Made by a program: the position numbers and the translations under genes. Below are positions 1 through 11,247 of a stretch of DNA of 64,000 bases, piece after piece. This DNA comes from Buxus sempervirens. Its lineage: Eukaryota > Streptophyta > Magnoliopsida > Buxales > Buxaceae. Position 1 is the stretch's first letter. Every line of letters begins with the position of its first letter. Location of the stretch: positions 10,752,061-10,816,060 of the forward strand of contig OX387188.1 of the NCBI GenBank assembly GCA_947561395.2, in the 5' to 3' direction. The notes under the pieces are model-generated. The model was not told where the DNA came from, did not search any database, and saw only the letters and a program-made list of their open reading frames with translations.

Positions 1-1937
1 CGGGAGAAAGTTAGGGCGGCAGTTCGGCGGGTTAGGTCTCGCAGTCAAATCCCTAGGATGGCCGGAAGTTGAAGAAGGTCTTCGATACTAAGGTGAGTAG
101 CACTGATTTACAACTGGGTTTTGTGTTTGGTGTTTTCGTGAGTTTATTCTTATTATGCATGGTTTAAAATAGTGATGTATGAGTTTTCGGGTTTCTTTCT
201 GGTTTTCTGGAATGAAATGAAACAGAGTCGGAGATTGAATTTTATCTTGAAATTAAAAGTGTTTAGATTAAATCCAAATATGGTTGGGAAGTCTTCTGGG
301 AGTATTAGGAGTGTATTGGACCAATTACAGACATAAACAAACCAGCCAGAGATGTAGATCTCGAAATAACAGAGAACTGGAAATCGCAGGGGGTATCCGC
401 GAACCTGGCGCCCACTTGCGCTCACCTCTTAGCTAGACGCCCCGTTAAATTTGACTTACCGCCGAGCTCGCGCGAACCCGGCGCTAAGCTCGCATGCACT
501 TGAATACCTGCCGCTCAGCTCGTGCGAACCTGGCGTTCAGCTCGCGCCTATCTCGCGCTCACTTAGCGTCGAGTGAGCGGAAGCAACCTTTTACCCTATT
601 TTTCTTACCGCCGACCGACGTCCACCTGGCGCCCACTTCAGGAAGTGAGCGCCTACCTTATTTTACTTACTGAAATAGAAATCTGATTTAGCCAAGAGTA
701 ATTTGGGTGTCTTAAGGGTTAAACCACTTCACTATTCACTTGTTTGGGAACTTTGGGATCTACTTTGCCTATGAAAATATTAGAGGAAAATTTAGTGAAC
801 TTCTTAAAAGCTTCCAAGTTGTGTTTAGGTTATTTATGAGTGTTGTGCCGGATGCCAAACCACTAAGAGTTACCAGTTACATTCACTCTGTTTTATACAC
901 TGTTTTGATTGAGGAGTTATTCTATTCTGGTTTCACTTGTTTGGAAACTGTAAATGTATTGTGAGGATTTCCTTGGTATGAATGAATTGAGTTTTGTTTC
1001 CGAATGGCATGTGTTACGAAAATGAGAAAATGCTGAAATTACTTGAGATACTGCTTGGTCCAGAGGGACAGGTGATGAACTGTGATGGGTTTTACATGAT
1101 GTGGAATGAATGGTTTTACCTTGATAGTGGAATTGTGATTATACGATGTTTTACTGTTTTGGTCTAGCTTGTCCTAGATCCAGATGTTTAAGCTTAGTAA
1201 TGTGATGCTTTTATTTTATTGGAGTAATGGCATGGCCATGGAGTGTTGCCACGACTGGTGTAGAGCAGCCAGAAACCCTGAGTAGGCCTGGTTGTCAATG
1301 TCGAAACCCTGAGTAGGCCGGCATTGGATGACGAAACCCTAAGTAGGCCATCATTTCAGAGTATCCGAAACCCTGAGTAGGCCGGAACTGTGTACATGGA
1401 GGTGTGGAGGTCGCTCTGGCATGTTGATTACCCAATCAAATATTTGTATGACATTGACCATGTGGTTTTGTTATGTATTTACCGGTTGGATACCATGGGA
1501 TAAGTAGTGGAATTTGGGTTGTTGAAGCATGGATTATAATGAAAATGTTTTCTGGAACTGATTTGGGTTTTGTTGACCAAGGTATTACCAATGTTAACTG
1601 CTTATAGTTATTCCCGTTTTCTCGTCTGATTATTCGATCATAGAAGTTTTTAAATTTGAAGATGTGTATTTCTGCATGCATGTGCTACTCGCTGAGATAT
1701 TCGTATCTCACTCTTTTATTTCTGTTTGTTTTTTTCAGATACGTATGGAGAGCCGATAATTGCGGGTAGTGAAATTTAGTCATGTGAGTTTTACTTTGGG
1801 ATTGTTTAGCGCAATCTATTGCATAGAACTATTTAGTTTCATGTTTTCTTTACTCTGGTAGTGCGATCCTGTTAATTATAATAACCTCTGGATACAAGTT
1901 ACAAGTTTTTCATGTGACTCGGATCAGGGGCGTTACA
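1..1937 (-). mobile_element. Group N LTR, minus strand, 5' part outside window
   Basis: The right edge reads ...GGGGCGTTACA, the reverse complement of the TGTAACGCCCC start of the copies at 11248 and 15280. Other landmarks match those copies in reverse. These are a GAGATATTCGTATCTCA stretch near 1700, four spaced copies of GAAACCCTGAGTAGGCC at 1272, 1303, 1333 and 1367, and a GC-rich GCGC/CTCG-type tract at 430-660 like the one at 16550-16800. No coding potential is seen. The far end lies outside the window, so solo or paired status cannot be decided. Confidence 0.8.
1272..1383 (-). repeat. Four-copy minisatellite inside group N LTR
   Basis: The 17-mer GAAACCCTGAGTAGGCC occurs four times with 30-34 bp spacing; the third copy has one change. 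The same array, also four copies, is found inverted at 15821-15934 in the plus-strand LTR at 15280. The array therefore belongs to this LTR subfamily and is not a local event. Confidence 0.9.
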
Positions 1938-2278
1938 TGCCCTTTTCATACACGGGGTAGCACAGCTTTCCAAGGAAGCCATACATGGTGGTTGCCTTCC
2001 ACGGCTGCAGCACTATTCGCAATGTCAAGATTATTTCTTTCATACATAGCATAGCCATTCACGGCGGTTGCCTTCTACGGCTGCAGCACTATCCGCAGTG
2101 CCAAGATTCTTTGTTTTCTTTTACAGCCCTAACGTTATGCACAACCTGAAATCTATGTGAAAATAGACCATTTTTGAAAAAACCAACCTGTCTTTGTTTT
2201 TGTTCTTTTTTAACAGGACTGGAGGACATTTCAGCCATTGCTAGTCGAAGCCCATACCTGCTAAGGTCCCACGTAAGA
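1938..2278 (+). other. Non-coding leader of decayed retroelement
   Basis: No ORF of note. A roughly 60-bp stretch containing GGCTGCAGCACTAT occurs twice (near 2000 and 2070), a small tandem duplication. It lies between the minus-strand LTR edge and the gag ATG at 2279, so it is probably the 5' untranslated leader of the gag-bearing element. No convincing primer-binding site was found. Confidence 0.45.
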
Positions 2279-2520
2279 ATGAATCCGAAAGAACCACCTG
2301 CGCCACCACCTCTAGCACCACAACCTCCTGCACCACAACTGCCTCAGCGCAGAATTGAGGATGAGCCAGTAGTCATAAACCTGACTCAGCAAATGGGGCA
2401 GTTCACCCAACAAATGGGGCAAGTCACTCAGATGCTCCAAAACCTCCTCAGACAAATGCCACAGCCAGCAGGAAAGCCACAGCATTGCCACATGAATTGC
2501 AGGGGCAGCCACAAGCCCCG
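2279..2520 (+). pseudogene. Ty3/gypsy gag, N-terminal part (split by LTR)
   Basis: The reading frame from ATG 2279 encodes a proline-rich start (PPAPPPLAPQPPAPQLPQ) followed by a Gln/Met-rich amphipathic stretch with repeated QQMGQ motifs. This composition is typical of the N-terminus of plant Tat-like gag proteins. The frame is cut at 2520 by the solo LTR at 2521-6336 and resumes at 6342 in another proline-rich stretch (AHVVPPLALPPQIPPPVAPQ). A frame slip appears to lie between about 2430 and 2510. This is a relic and not expected to be functional. Confidence 0.75.
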
Positions 2521-3093
2521 TGTAAGCACCTCATTTTTGTGCTCCCAGAAAAGCCAGAAATGCAAAACCCAGCTAAAAAGTCAAACCCTGAGGGGTCAAA
2601 AATTGACTTTTTGATCAAGTGAAGATTGGCCACCTTGCATTATCTCAATGGATAAAGAATCCCGTCACGGTTCCAATGCAACTGAGTTTGCGGGAATCGG
2701 AGTCCGGATGAAGGATCTATGGGCCAATCAAAATTGAGGGTGAGCCGAAAGTTGACTTTTTTCTGATCCCCGTGCCAGGTGCTTAGCCCTATGTCATTGG
2801 ATAGAGGGCTCCGATACGATTCTAACGCAACTGAGTTTACTCAAATCAGAGTCCGAATGAAGGAGATATGAGCTGTCAAAGTTTCAAGACAGCAAAAAAC
2901 CAGAACTGCACACGTGGCGCAGAAACTGCGCACGTGGCAAGAAACGCAGGAAAATATCTCAGGGACTAAATCTCAAATATCCAAAACTTGCCAAATATCT
3001 CAGGGACTAAACCAAAATTCACAGGGGGCAATCCGCAGATATCCAAAAGTGTCAAATCGGTCAAGTCGAGGGGCAAATCCGTATTTTTTTATT

Positions 3094-3341
3094 TGTATCC
3101 GATCAAATATGTCGGATACACATAGTTTTGTGTGTATCCGACACTATTCATTGGATACAAAAAAATACGATAGTGAGATTCACGCCGATTCCCCGACAAA
3201 TTCGCGGCGGCATTTAATTTTTGAATTATTATGTCTTGTATTCAATATTTAATATCGGATATAAGTGAGGCTTAGTGTATCTGAACATATAGGTTGGATA
3301 CACTAGGGATATAGTGTATCCGACCTATATGTTCGGATACA
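3094..3341 (+). repeat. Hairpin array upstream of LTR TATA box
   Basis: Several short inverted repeats share the arms TGTATCCGA / TCGGATACA. Two have perfect 9-bp arms at 3094-3120 and 3315-3341. Imperfect versions lie near 3133-3159 and 3273-3303. The last one ends 12 bp before the TATAAATA at 3353. Equivalent arrays occur in the other LTRs. Confidence 0.85.
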
Positions 3342-5240
3342 AAAAAATTTTGTATAAATAAGGCCAGCAACCCCCTGGCCGAGGGTTGCTGGCCTTGGAG
3401 CTATTTTCCCTTCCCTTGTGCACCAAGACCCACCTTATTCTCAGCTTTCCTTGCCTCCACCACCACCCCACACCTCCTAGTTTGCTTCTAACCCTTCCTT
3501 CTTCTTCTTCTTCTTGACTTGAACCCCAACAAGAAGAGGAACTATTGCTGTTGGTGCTAGGAGAGGCAAGCTCCAGCTGCTGTCCAACTTCAAGAAAGTG
3601 TCTCCACCCTACTCCAAAGCTCAAGAACCACCAGGTGAGGTTCCCGGTTACATTTGGCTTAACATATATTAAAAGTAGATTTTTTGTACTATCTTTCCTA
3701 CTATTTTCTTCTTGCTTGGCATGAGCACTTCCATGGTGGTTCAACCATGCATTTACCATCTTTTTCATGGCATGAATGCCACCACAAGTAAGAAGTCCAT
3801 GTAGATTTTTTCTAGGGAGCATGGGAGTCATTTTTTACACATTTTCGGCCACCTTAGCTACTGTTTTGGGGCTGCTGTGTGTTATTTCAAAGAGGAATAG
3901 GTTCCTCATCCATTTGATCTGGTGTACCCCCATGTAAGCCCCCTTCTCTTCCCCTTCTCTAAATGCCTTTTTTTTTTCCATTGTTTGAGCATGAGGCTTG
4001 GGATTAGACATTGCTAGAGGTTATAGGTGATGCACGTTATATCATACCTGCATTGCTTTTACATGTATTTGGATGTTGTTTTGTTCATGCACAAGGTCCT
4101 CTTGCTGTGGTGTCATGCATGCTAGGATCTGGTGGACAGTGCTTCCTTGTTATTCTTGCATGTTGGATTAGGTTCTCTTGTATGCAAGCTACTGATTTCC
4201 ATCATAAAAATCAGTGCCCAGGGACCATGCCTTACATGTAAGCATATCTTTTTTGGACACAAGAAAAGCACCCACAAGTCTCATTCATGAATTGCTATTG
4301 TCAATGGTCATTTGGTGGGTTTGTTGCTGTTTATCATTTGCTGTTTTTTTGGGGTTTACTTGCTCCCTTTCACCAACAGCAGCCCCCCTCTCCCACCTGT
4401 ATTTTGCACTTTTTAGTGTGACCAAGACCCCTACGGCCATGCTTCCTTTTCTTGGTGTTATCTCATGGCTTTTAGGAATGAATGCATGATCCCACACCCC
4501 CCCCCCCCCCCTTCCCCTTGCTGCCATGGTTCATGCAAGCATGCTCCTACAACTTCCCTATGCTAAGCCATGTAAGTTGTTGTAGGGAACAGCAGTAGGC
4601 CTCGGTGCTACTGCTGTTCCCAGCAGGTTTGCACACACCCACGCTCCCTTTACCCTTGGTAAGTTGCTGGTTTTTAAGTGTCCAAGCATGCTTCCCTTTA
4701 CCTCATAGCATCCCTTGTCCTGGTCCAAGTGGGTTGCTGCTGGAGACAGCAGCAAGCCTTCATTATTTGTTGCTGTCCCAACAGTTTTGGAGTCCCCGAA
4801 CCACCTCGGTGTTAACCCACAACCAAGTTATGTATTTGTGTCAACTCCCATTGTTTCTTAGTTAGGAATGTATGCTTCCCTACAGCAAGCTTTTACCCTT
4901 TAATAATGCATGTATGAGGTACCGCCGCCTTGCCGGATTAGTTCGAATAGATGCCCCCTTTAAGTTTGCTATTTTGATGGAAACAAGAGACCAAAACAGG
5001 GACACATTGGTCCCTGTTTGGCTGCTGTGGATGGCTAGGAGATGAGGTGGCAGCAGCCTCATCCCTCTCCCTTCTTCCCTTTGTCTTTGCTGGAAACCAC
5101 AAAGGAGACCAAATGGGATGCCACCCCATGACCTGAACCAATGTGGGCCATCTCAGGGGCCTACATGACTTGTAGAAGACCCTAGGAAGTTCACAAAGGC
5201 ATCCCAATTGCTTAAAACCCCAAAAATGGCAGATTAGGGG

Positions 5241-5303
5241 TGATCCGACAACTCAGGTCGGATCACTTGGGATTTGTGGTTAGCCGACTCCTATGGTCGG
5301 CTA
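5241..5303 (+). repeat. Second hairpin pair inside group S LTR
   Basis: Two adjacent inverted repeats: TGATCCGA ... TCGGATCA at 5241-5265 and TAGCCGAC ... GTCGGCTA at 5281-5303, each with 8-bp perfect arms. A diverged pair lies at the equivalent place (about 23327-23420) in the LTR at 21423. Confidence 0.85.
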
Positions 5304-6341
5304 CATGGCAAAAAAATGCCAATTTTGGTTTTCTTCGGTTCTTGTCGAATTTGAATGGTGTTTGCAATAAAACAAAGTGAACCAAGAGGACCCGGAAACC
5401 CAACATGGGACCTGGGCCACCGGTCCAACTCGGTACATTTGTGGGTCTTCCAACGGGGCTCACCAAGCCCGATAAACCTAAAAGCATGCAACTAAGTAAG
5501 GCGAGTAAAATGAACCGATCGAACCGGGTGGGCCAAACCCAATGCCGCCCACTCGAACCTTGTTTTGTGGGATGATGTTTGAATTGTATGGTTTGGCCGA
5601 GACCAAGGGCAAGGGCCTATCGGGCCCGCCAAGCCCATTAACCAGACCGAGTGAGGGTGCAAGCCCTAAGCTTCCAGGAATTTGGGCTATCAAACCCAAA
5701 ACTGGACCACGGGCCCCAAGCCCAGTGTCCAGTGCACTTTTGCAAAGATAAATAAAGATGAGTTAAAACATTTTTTGGCAACCAACATGGGGTCCCACTC
5801 AGGGGCCCGCAAACCAATGCAGACCCACTTGTTGCATGAAAATCACATAAGTCTTCAACTTGAATAAACTAAGTAAAATCAATTCATTTCACCTAAGCCC
5901 ACAGGGCCTCCCAGACCAAACAGAGGCCCACCAAGGGTACATGGGCTTGAATAAGCCCACCAAGTACACCGTGGACCTTCCAATAGGGCCCACTCAAGCA
6001 GACTCAGATCACCTAATTAATAAGATAAAACCAACTAAACGGGACCCACACCACTTAGGTGGTCCCGCCGGACTTAACCAAATTGCCTATCGGATTAGGA
6101 ATCGGGTGAGAACTAAAAGAGTTGACTCAAACCAGGGAACCAACGGGACCCGTCATCCGACAGGGTGGTTTGGGGTGTCTACAGACTTCGCTAGACCGCA
6201 ACCGAGACCTTTCTCAGAATCTCAAACCGCAAACCAGACCAATAGACAAGATTAAGCACCCAGGTGTCCACCTACACCCCATCAGGCGATGGCGACTCCG
6301 AATTTTTCCCGTGCCGTGTTTTCTGACGCGCACACACCCCG

Positions 6342-7320
6342 CCACCAGCTCATGTAGTCCCCCCACTTGCCCTCCCTCCACAAATTCCACCTCCTGTTGC
6401 TCCTCAAGGTCAACAGTCACATCAACCACCTCATGAAGAAGCTCTGCGTTTGCCGCATGTCCTTGAAGTAATCCATGAAGAGGAAGAAGAGTGGCACAGG
6501 CAAAGAAACGAAGCAAGGGTCATCCCACCTGAAGTCAAGACTGAGATTAACGACCTTAGGGCAGAGGTGCGAGAGCTGAAAAGAGAAACAGCACCTGGAA
6601 AGATGAGGTGTTCGGAATTTGAAAATTTTGATGGAACAGGGTGCCCGACTGCACATCTGAGGGCATACTGTGGAGCCATGGTTGGATACAATTGTGACGA
6701 GCAGCTGATGATTCAGTTGTTCCAGAGGTCCTTGACCGGGCAGGCACATCGGTGGTTTTCCACTTTGAACCCAGCATAGATTCGTACATGGCCAGATCTG
6801 GCACATCTCTTCACAAAGCAGTTCAAGTTTAATTCTGAGGTAGTGCCCACAAGAATAGAGCTCATGAGAATGAGTAAGAAAGCTGGAAAGATAGTTAGAG
6901 AATATGCTCGGAGATGGCGAGAACATGCAATGTTGGTACATCCGCCTTTGACAGAAGAAGAGATGGCCACTCTCTTCATCTCCACTCTGGGGCAGCCATA
7001 TTATTCCCATTTGATCGGCTAGCAAGCAACGAGCTTTAGCGCCTTAGTCCAGATTGCCGACAGGGTTGAAGGCGGAATCAAGGCTGGGTTGATAGAGGCA
7101 GGTGCACCAGGCACCACAGCAAGAAGGCCCACAAACGGAAGCAGGAAGGCTAAGGGCCAAAAAGAAGTAGCAAGTGTTGACTTGATACAAGGGCAACAAC
7201 CATTTCACCTGCAGAAAGGGAATCATCCAGGAGACACGAGGCCCACAGGACTGACAAGAGAGCAAAGGGAGGAAAGAAGAAATAGATTATTCACGCCACT
7301 TCCCTATACGCCAGCAAAAA
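6342..7320 (+). pseudogene. Ty3/gypsy (Tat-like) gag, central and C-terminal part
   Basis: Conceptual translation gives the classical plant Ty3 gag core: a charged coiled-coil stretch (EEEEEWHRQRNEARV), then FDGTGCPTAHLRAYC, LTGQAHRWFSTL, WPDLAHLFTKQFKFN, REYARRWREHA and EEEMATLFISTLGQPYY. It ends with RNRLFTPLP, a common spot near the end of Tat-lineage gag. Two in-frame TAG codons, at 6777 and 7021, disable it. The protein would form virus-like particles in the retrotransposon cycle. Just after RNRLFTPLP the sequence switches to an antisense plant-mobile-domain ORF, so protease, RT, RNase H and integrase are missing from this place. Confidence 0.9.
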
Positions 7321-7324
7321 GGGC

Positions 7325-8439
7325 CAAAAGAACTTGCAGCCAACCCCAGCACCTCTGGGAGAGGACAGGGCAGAGACCACTCGCCATAGACCCGCTAATA
7401 GGGTGCCGTAAACAAGCTGGCCCCAAGCATAGTCCCTCGCTCGAGGTAAATCCCTAAGAAGACTCAGGAAATGAGGGCTGACTAAGGTGGTATCCTCCAA
7501 GCAGAAGCACGACCCCATCATCAGTAGAAAAAGGAAGCGGAAGGCCACAAGGAAGCTGGGATGCCCCACTGCCACAGCACCATATCTCCTCGCAAGGAAG
7601 GTATCCCTTGATCAAGTCCGGGAAAGGCGGGTGATCCTACTCCTGTCCCACACCTCTACTAGCATCTCCTCATACCCCAAGAGCTCGACAATCTCCAGGT
7701 CAGCCGGCCTATCCAACTCAGTGATGACATCTCCAGTCATCCTGATCCCAGTAATAAGAGCAAAGTCAGAGGGATGAATCCCAACCTCTACATCAAGCAA
7801 ATGGAAGCTCAGGGTCTCTGGGAAAAACCGCTCCATCATAGCCGCTATCAAAGGACGATCCTGACGAACGCCGGTGATGGTGATGAAGGGGCCAAACCCA
7901 AAACGGCCCATCTCTCGACGCAAAGGAGTCGAGCATCCCGCCACTGTTTCAGCAAAAAGAGCCCAACTCCCGCGACAATGAGAAGACAGATAGATAAGGG
8001 GAATATCAGCTCTGACGCCCGTCGAAGGGTGCGTCCTCAGATCATGGAGAAGAGAAGTATCTCGGATCTGATCCGCAATCCCAGCAGGAATAGCAACTCG
8101 AGTCAACCGGGGCTCTGCCTTACCTCTACGGCGAGCTCCGCCGTGACCTCAAGCCTCGACAGCAGGCTAGAAATGCAAACAGGATGGAGTCAGGTCGAAG
8201 GTTGTAAGGGAAAGGCCTGGTCTTTAAAAAGAAAAGAGAATACCTTAGGGGTCGGCTCTCGCAAACCCCCAGATGCTCCAGAATCTGAATCTGAGACCTC
8301 TAGACTGCTGGGAGAAGAAAGATCAGGGTCCTACTCAGCCCTAGAAGAAGATGCCACATCAGCCGGGTCCCTCCGAACCCTCGAAGATGAAGGCTCATCT
8401 GCGGTACCCCCCGAAGCGCGACGGGTGCAGGCCATCTAC
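7325..8439 (-). pseudogene. Plant mobile domain (PMD)-like protein, broken, antisense to gag
   Basis: On the minus strand, ATG 8439 opens a Ser/Arg-rich disordered start with an in-frame TAG. A frame at 8106-7612 then contains FGPFITITG, DRPLIAAMMERFFPET, SFHLLDVEVGIHPSDFALI and TGIRMTGDVI. This matches the plan of the plant mobile domain (Phe-His-Leu, then acidic-x-x-(I/L)TG(I/L)). A shifted frame at 7575-7310 supplies RDYAWGQLVYGTLLAGL, the YAWG segment that follows in PMD proteins. A DUF1985-type relationship is an alternative reading. PMD proteins occur as host genes and as passengers in transposable elements. Its position between gag and the polypurine tract suggests an extra antisense ORF of the retroelement. 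It is interrupted by a stop and a frameshift, and an intron cannot be excluded. Confidence 0.7.
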
Positions 8440-10118
8440 AAGATCAAATTGCAAGGAGAAATTCATTACGTTTCTACTTTTAAAGTCATAAATTTCTTTC
8501 ATGTTTTTCTTCAAAATTGTTGTTCTTTGGTTCAATCAAATTTGTTTTGTTTGCAGAAGAAATAAAGATCGGAGAAAACACTTCAAAAAGTGTCCGACCG
8601 AACCAGGATTTAACATTTTTATTCTTCAAATTTTTAAAAGCCTTTACTATTTTCTTCATCTAGATATTTCTGTTATATATAAGAATTATATACAGGAAAC
8701 AAATTCCTATATATCCTTCTTATATGCAAAAAAGAAAAAAAAAGGGATTTTCGAAAGAAGTTTTTTTTTAGAACTCCTGGTGCATTTCCCCAATTTTAGA
8801 ATTCTGACAGGTTTACAAACTTACCTAAAGTCCTAAACTGTTAAAATGTGTTCTAATTTTAAGGTTTACAGGGAAAGGCAATCACAGGATTTAGGCCTAC
8901 TCGATTCCTAACAAGCATCTGAATGTTCAGCTCAAATCAATGTTTCCAGTTCAATCCTATTTATAGGGTGTCAGCATCAATTGGATCCAAAGCCAATCAA
9001 TGCAGGCATACCAGTAAATCAGGAGCAGACATCTGTGTCTCTATTCCAAACGGTGGAATGTCAACCAAGAGAATTCAAATGCATACTAGCATGAACAGAT
9101 ACAGAAATTGGAAATATCGACAGCATTGGCATTCAAAAAAATCACAAATTGTTATGGCAAAATTTTTATAAACCTATGCTGCCTGCAAGCACAGAAATTG
9201 GGGAATTTTGTTCGAACAAGTGCGAATAATCAAAATCATTCTAAGGATCGGAAGCACAAGATCAGTGAATCATGGAAACAAATCGTGCATAAACCAAGAT
9301 CATTCAATCATGGAATTAAGTTGCCAACTCTCGGATTGAATGTTTACAAAAAGGGGATTCGGCCACCTACCTGTATCTGGTTTTAGCAAAGAAAATTTTG
9401 TTCTCGGGCCTCACCGAAGCTCCAATGGCAGTGGTCGAGTTGGTGGTGAAGGGAGATTCCTGGCCACGCCAAATCACACTGTTCAGATAGTGATTTAAGG
9501 ACAGCAGAGGATGAAGACTGTTTGAATCACCACCGAGTGCTGCAGATGATCGTCGATCACCTGAAGAGGCTAAGTCGCCGGAGAGGAAAGTGTCGCCAGA
9601 GAAGAAAAGATTGAAGACCAGAGAAAAGCCGCGGTCGCAAGAGAAGCAGAAGCACCGGAGTTCAAGGGTTTTCACAAAAGCAAGGTGAAGAGTTGCGGTC
9701 GCGGTCTCGGTTATATGAAACCTAGAGAACTGTACAGACAGAGCGGTTAAGGCCAAAAGCTCAAAAACAGCATGAATAGTGCGGTTAGCACCCAAAAATG
9801 AATTTTAAATGATTTTTCCATCTCTCTTGAGGGGTTTGTGTTCAAATTGATTGCGAAGTGCAAGAACCACCATCCTACCAACTTTTGTTTTAAAAAATTT
9901 GCTCAAATCTCATTTCATAGCCACGAGTGCTCTGTGAGACACGAGAAGAGGATTTGCCCTTAAAGTTAGAGACTTTTTATCAGATCCTCTAAACAAATTC
10001 TTTTTCCAAAAATTATACTTTGAAATTCTTGCAAGTCAAGATTATTTGGACACAATCTCGGAAGACGCAATTTGCGGGTCTTTTTGCTCTCCGCTGTCAA
10101 ATTGGTTCCAATTCCAGC
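8440..10118. other. Unassigned 3' internal region of retroelement
   Basis: No domain was recognised in either direction. Around 9777-9860, read in reverse, the order AATTTTAAAT ... GGTGCTAACCGCAC resembles the start of the group D LTR at 10133, so part of this stretch may be an old inverted LTR fragment. The 142-residue minus ORF at 9367-9795 shows no family signature. Confidence 0.4.
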
Positions 10119-10132
10119 GAAGAAGGGGCAGT
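10119..10132 (+). other. Polypurine tract before group D LTR
   Basis: GAAGAAGGGGCAGT directly precedes the TGTAGACACCCC start of an LTR. A purine-rich tract in this place is what primes plus-strand DNA synthesis in LTR retroelements. It suggests that the LTR at 10133 is the 3' LTR of the gag-bearing element and not a solo LTR. No such tract precedes the related LTR at 24523. Confidence 0.65.
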
Positions 10133-10245
10133 TGTAGACACCCCAAATTGCACTTCAATTTGAGAGAACAAACACTATGAATTTTAAATGTTTTATTTGA
10201 GCTTTGACATGTGTCAAAAATTCAAAAATACTCAAAAGGGGTGCT

Positions 10246-10514
10246 AACCGCACTGTATGTGCGGTTTTTGTGAATTTGATCTCAACCGCCCTGTGTATGC
10301 GGTTGCGACTACGCGCACAGTACGGTTGAAGTTCATGCTTCTTGCGTGAGCTGCCACGTGGCTTCTAGAAGCTTAGGCCGTTAGGCCACATCAACAGCAA
10401 TTATGAGGAGCGTAACCAAATTTGAACCGCTCTGTATGTGCGGTTGAGGTGAATTTTCATGGAAACCGTATATAAAGTGACGGTTTGGCGTAAACCGCAC
10501 TATGTATGCGGTTT
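10246..10514 (+). repeat. Hairpin array in group D LTR upstream region
   Basis: Inverted repeats with arms AACCGC / GCGGTT occur at 10246-10266, 10284-10304 and 10425-10445. A related one with arms AAACCGT / ACGGTTT and a TATAAA-containing loop is at 10463-10486, and one with arms AAACCGC / GCGGTTT at 10492-10514. Loops are mostly 9-10 nt. The array sits about 200-470 bp before the TATA box at 10715. Confidence 0.9.
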
Positions 10515-10714
10515 TGCTTGTTTTGTGCATTTGCGAAAAGGCTCAATCTTTGAGTCTTATTTACGCATATTACCTCTCTCTTAGGGACTTGAACTCCCTG
10601 TTTTACCCTCCGAAATTTGCGAAATGACCCCAATTCAAGCCTTTAATGGGAATTGGAATAATCTAGAAGTGTTTTTAGGCATACCCTTGGGACTTTTATG
10701 CCCTTGGTTGTGCC

Positions 10715-10723
10715 TATAAATAG
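10715..10723 (+). promoter_or_regulatory. TATA box of group D LTR
   Basis: TATAAATAG within CCTATAAATAGAGGGG. The same context recurs at 24934 in the second group D LTR. It is the expected core promoter of the retroelement transcript. Confidence 0.65.
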
Positions 10724-11247
10724 AGGGGTCCTCCTCTTGCAAATGGCTGACAATTTGAAGCATTAAAGCTCTGCAAGAAGAAGGGAAACTCTGCTGAATT
10801 GTCTACTCAAGGCTCAAGCTACCAAGGTAAAGCTCTATTTAGCTTTCTAGTATTTTCTTTACATTTTCCAACTCCCAAATTCTACCTTTCTGTAGTGTAA
10901 GGCCTTGGGTGATATTTTGTAACCCCAAACCTCTTCTAAAGTACCTGGGAATCCTCTCTAGCCATAAAACGTAAAGAGAGAGCCTTGGGAAAAGGAAGGT
11001 GGAATGGATCCTTTAGGCTTAGAACCTACATATGATGAAGAGCATGCTGGTTATTTTTATACCTATGGTTGCTTCTCTGATCTATTTTGCATTCGTATTT
11101 GGAGAAGATATGAGAATCTATGCTCTCAATAGCAATGGATTCCAACATTCTCCTAGAAATATGATTTCCATCACTATCACACACACTTTTCACTGTTTTT
11201 TGCAAGAATGGGCTAGATCTTGGATTTTCCATGTTTAATATGGGAAA

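Larger units (their letters stand above)
2521..6336 (+). mobile_element. Group S solo LTR, 3.8 kb, TSD CCCCG
   Basis: Starts TGTAAGCACC and ends CGCACACA. It is flanked by CCCCG at 2516-2520 and again at 6337-6341, a perfect 5-bp target-site duplication as left by LTR-retroelement integration. Removing the insert and one repeat rejoins the interrupted gag proline-rich region. It contains no gag or pol, so it is best read as a solo LTR. A TATAAATA box lies at 3353-3360. Near-identical landmarks occur in the copy at 21423, such as the CTTCCAACGGGGCCCAC tract and the GGCGACTCC motif near the end. ORFs inside it have no domain similarity. Confidence 0.9.

Noticed and set aside
4498..4512. Long poly-C run
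   Set aside because: Homopolymer inside an LTR; a sequencing or slippage feature, not functional by itself.
5860..6255. 131-residue ORF near the end of the first solo LTR
   Set aside because: Lies in LTR sequence and the frame is not kept in the sister LTR.
7774..8565. 263-residue plus-strand ORF
   Set aside because: Antisense shadow of the PMD-like frame, which has recognisable motifs on the minus strand; composition is Ser/Arg-rich without a domain.
9367..9795. 142-residue minus-strand ORF
   Set aside because: No motif recognised, low-complexity SGD repeats, within retroelement sequence; not supported as a gene.
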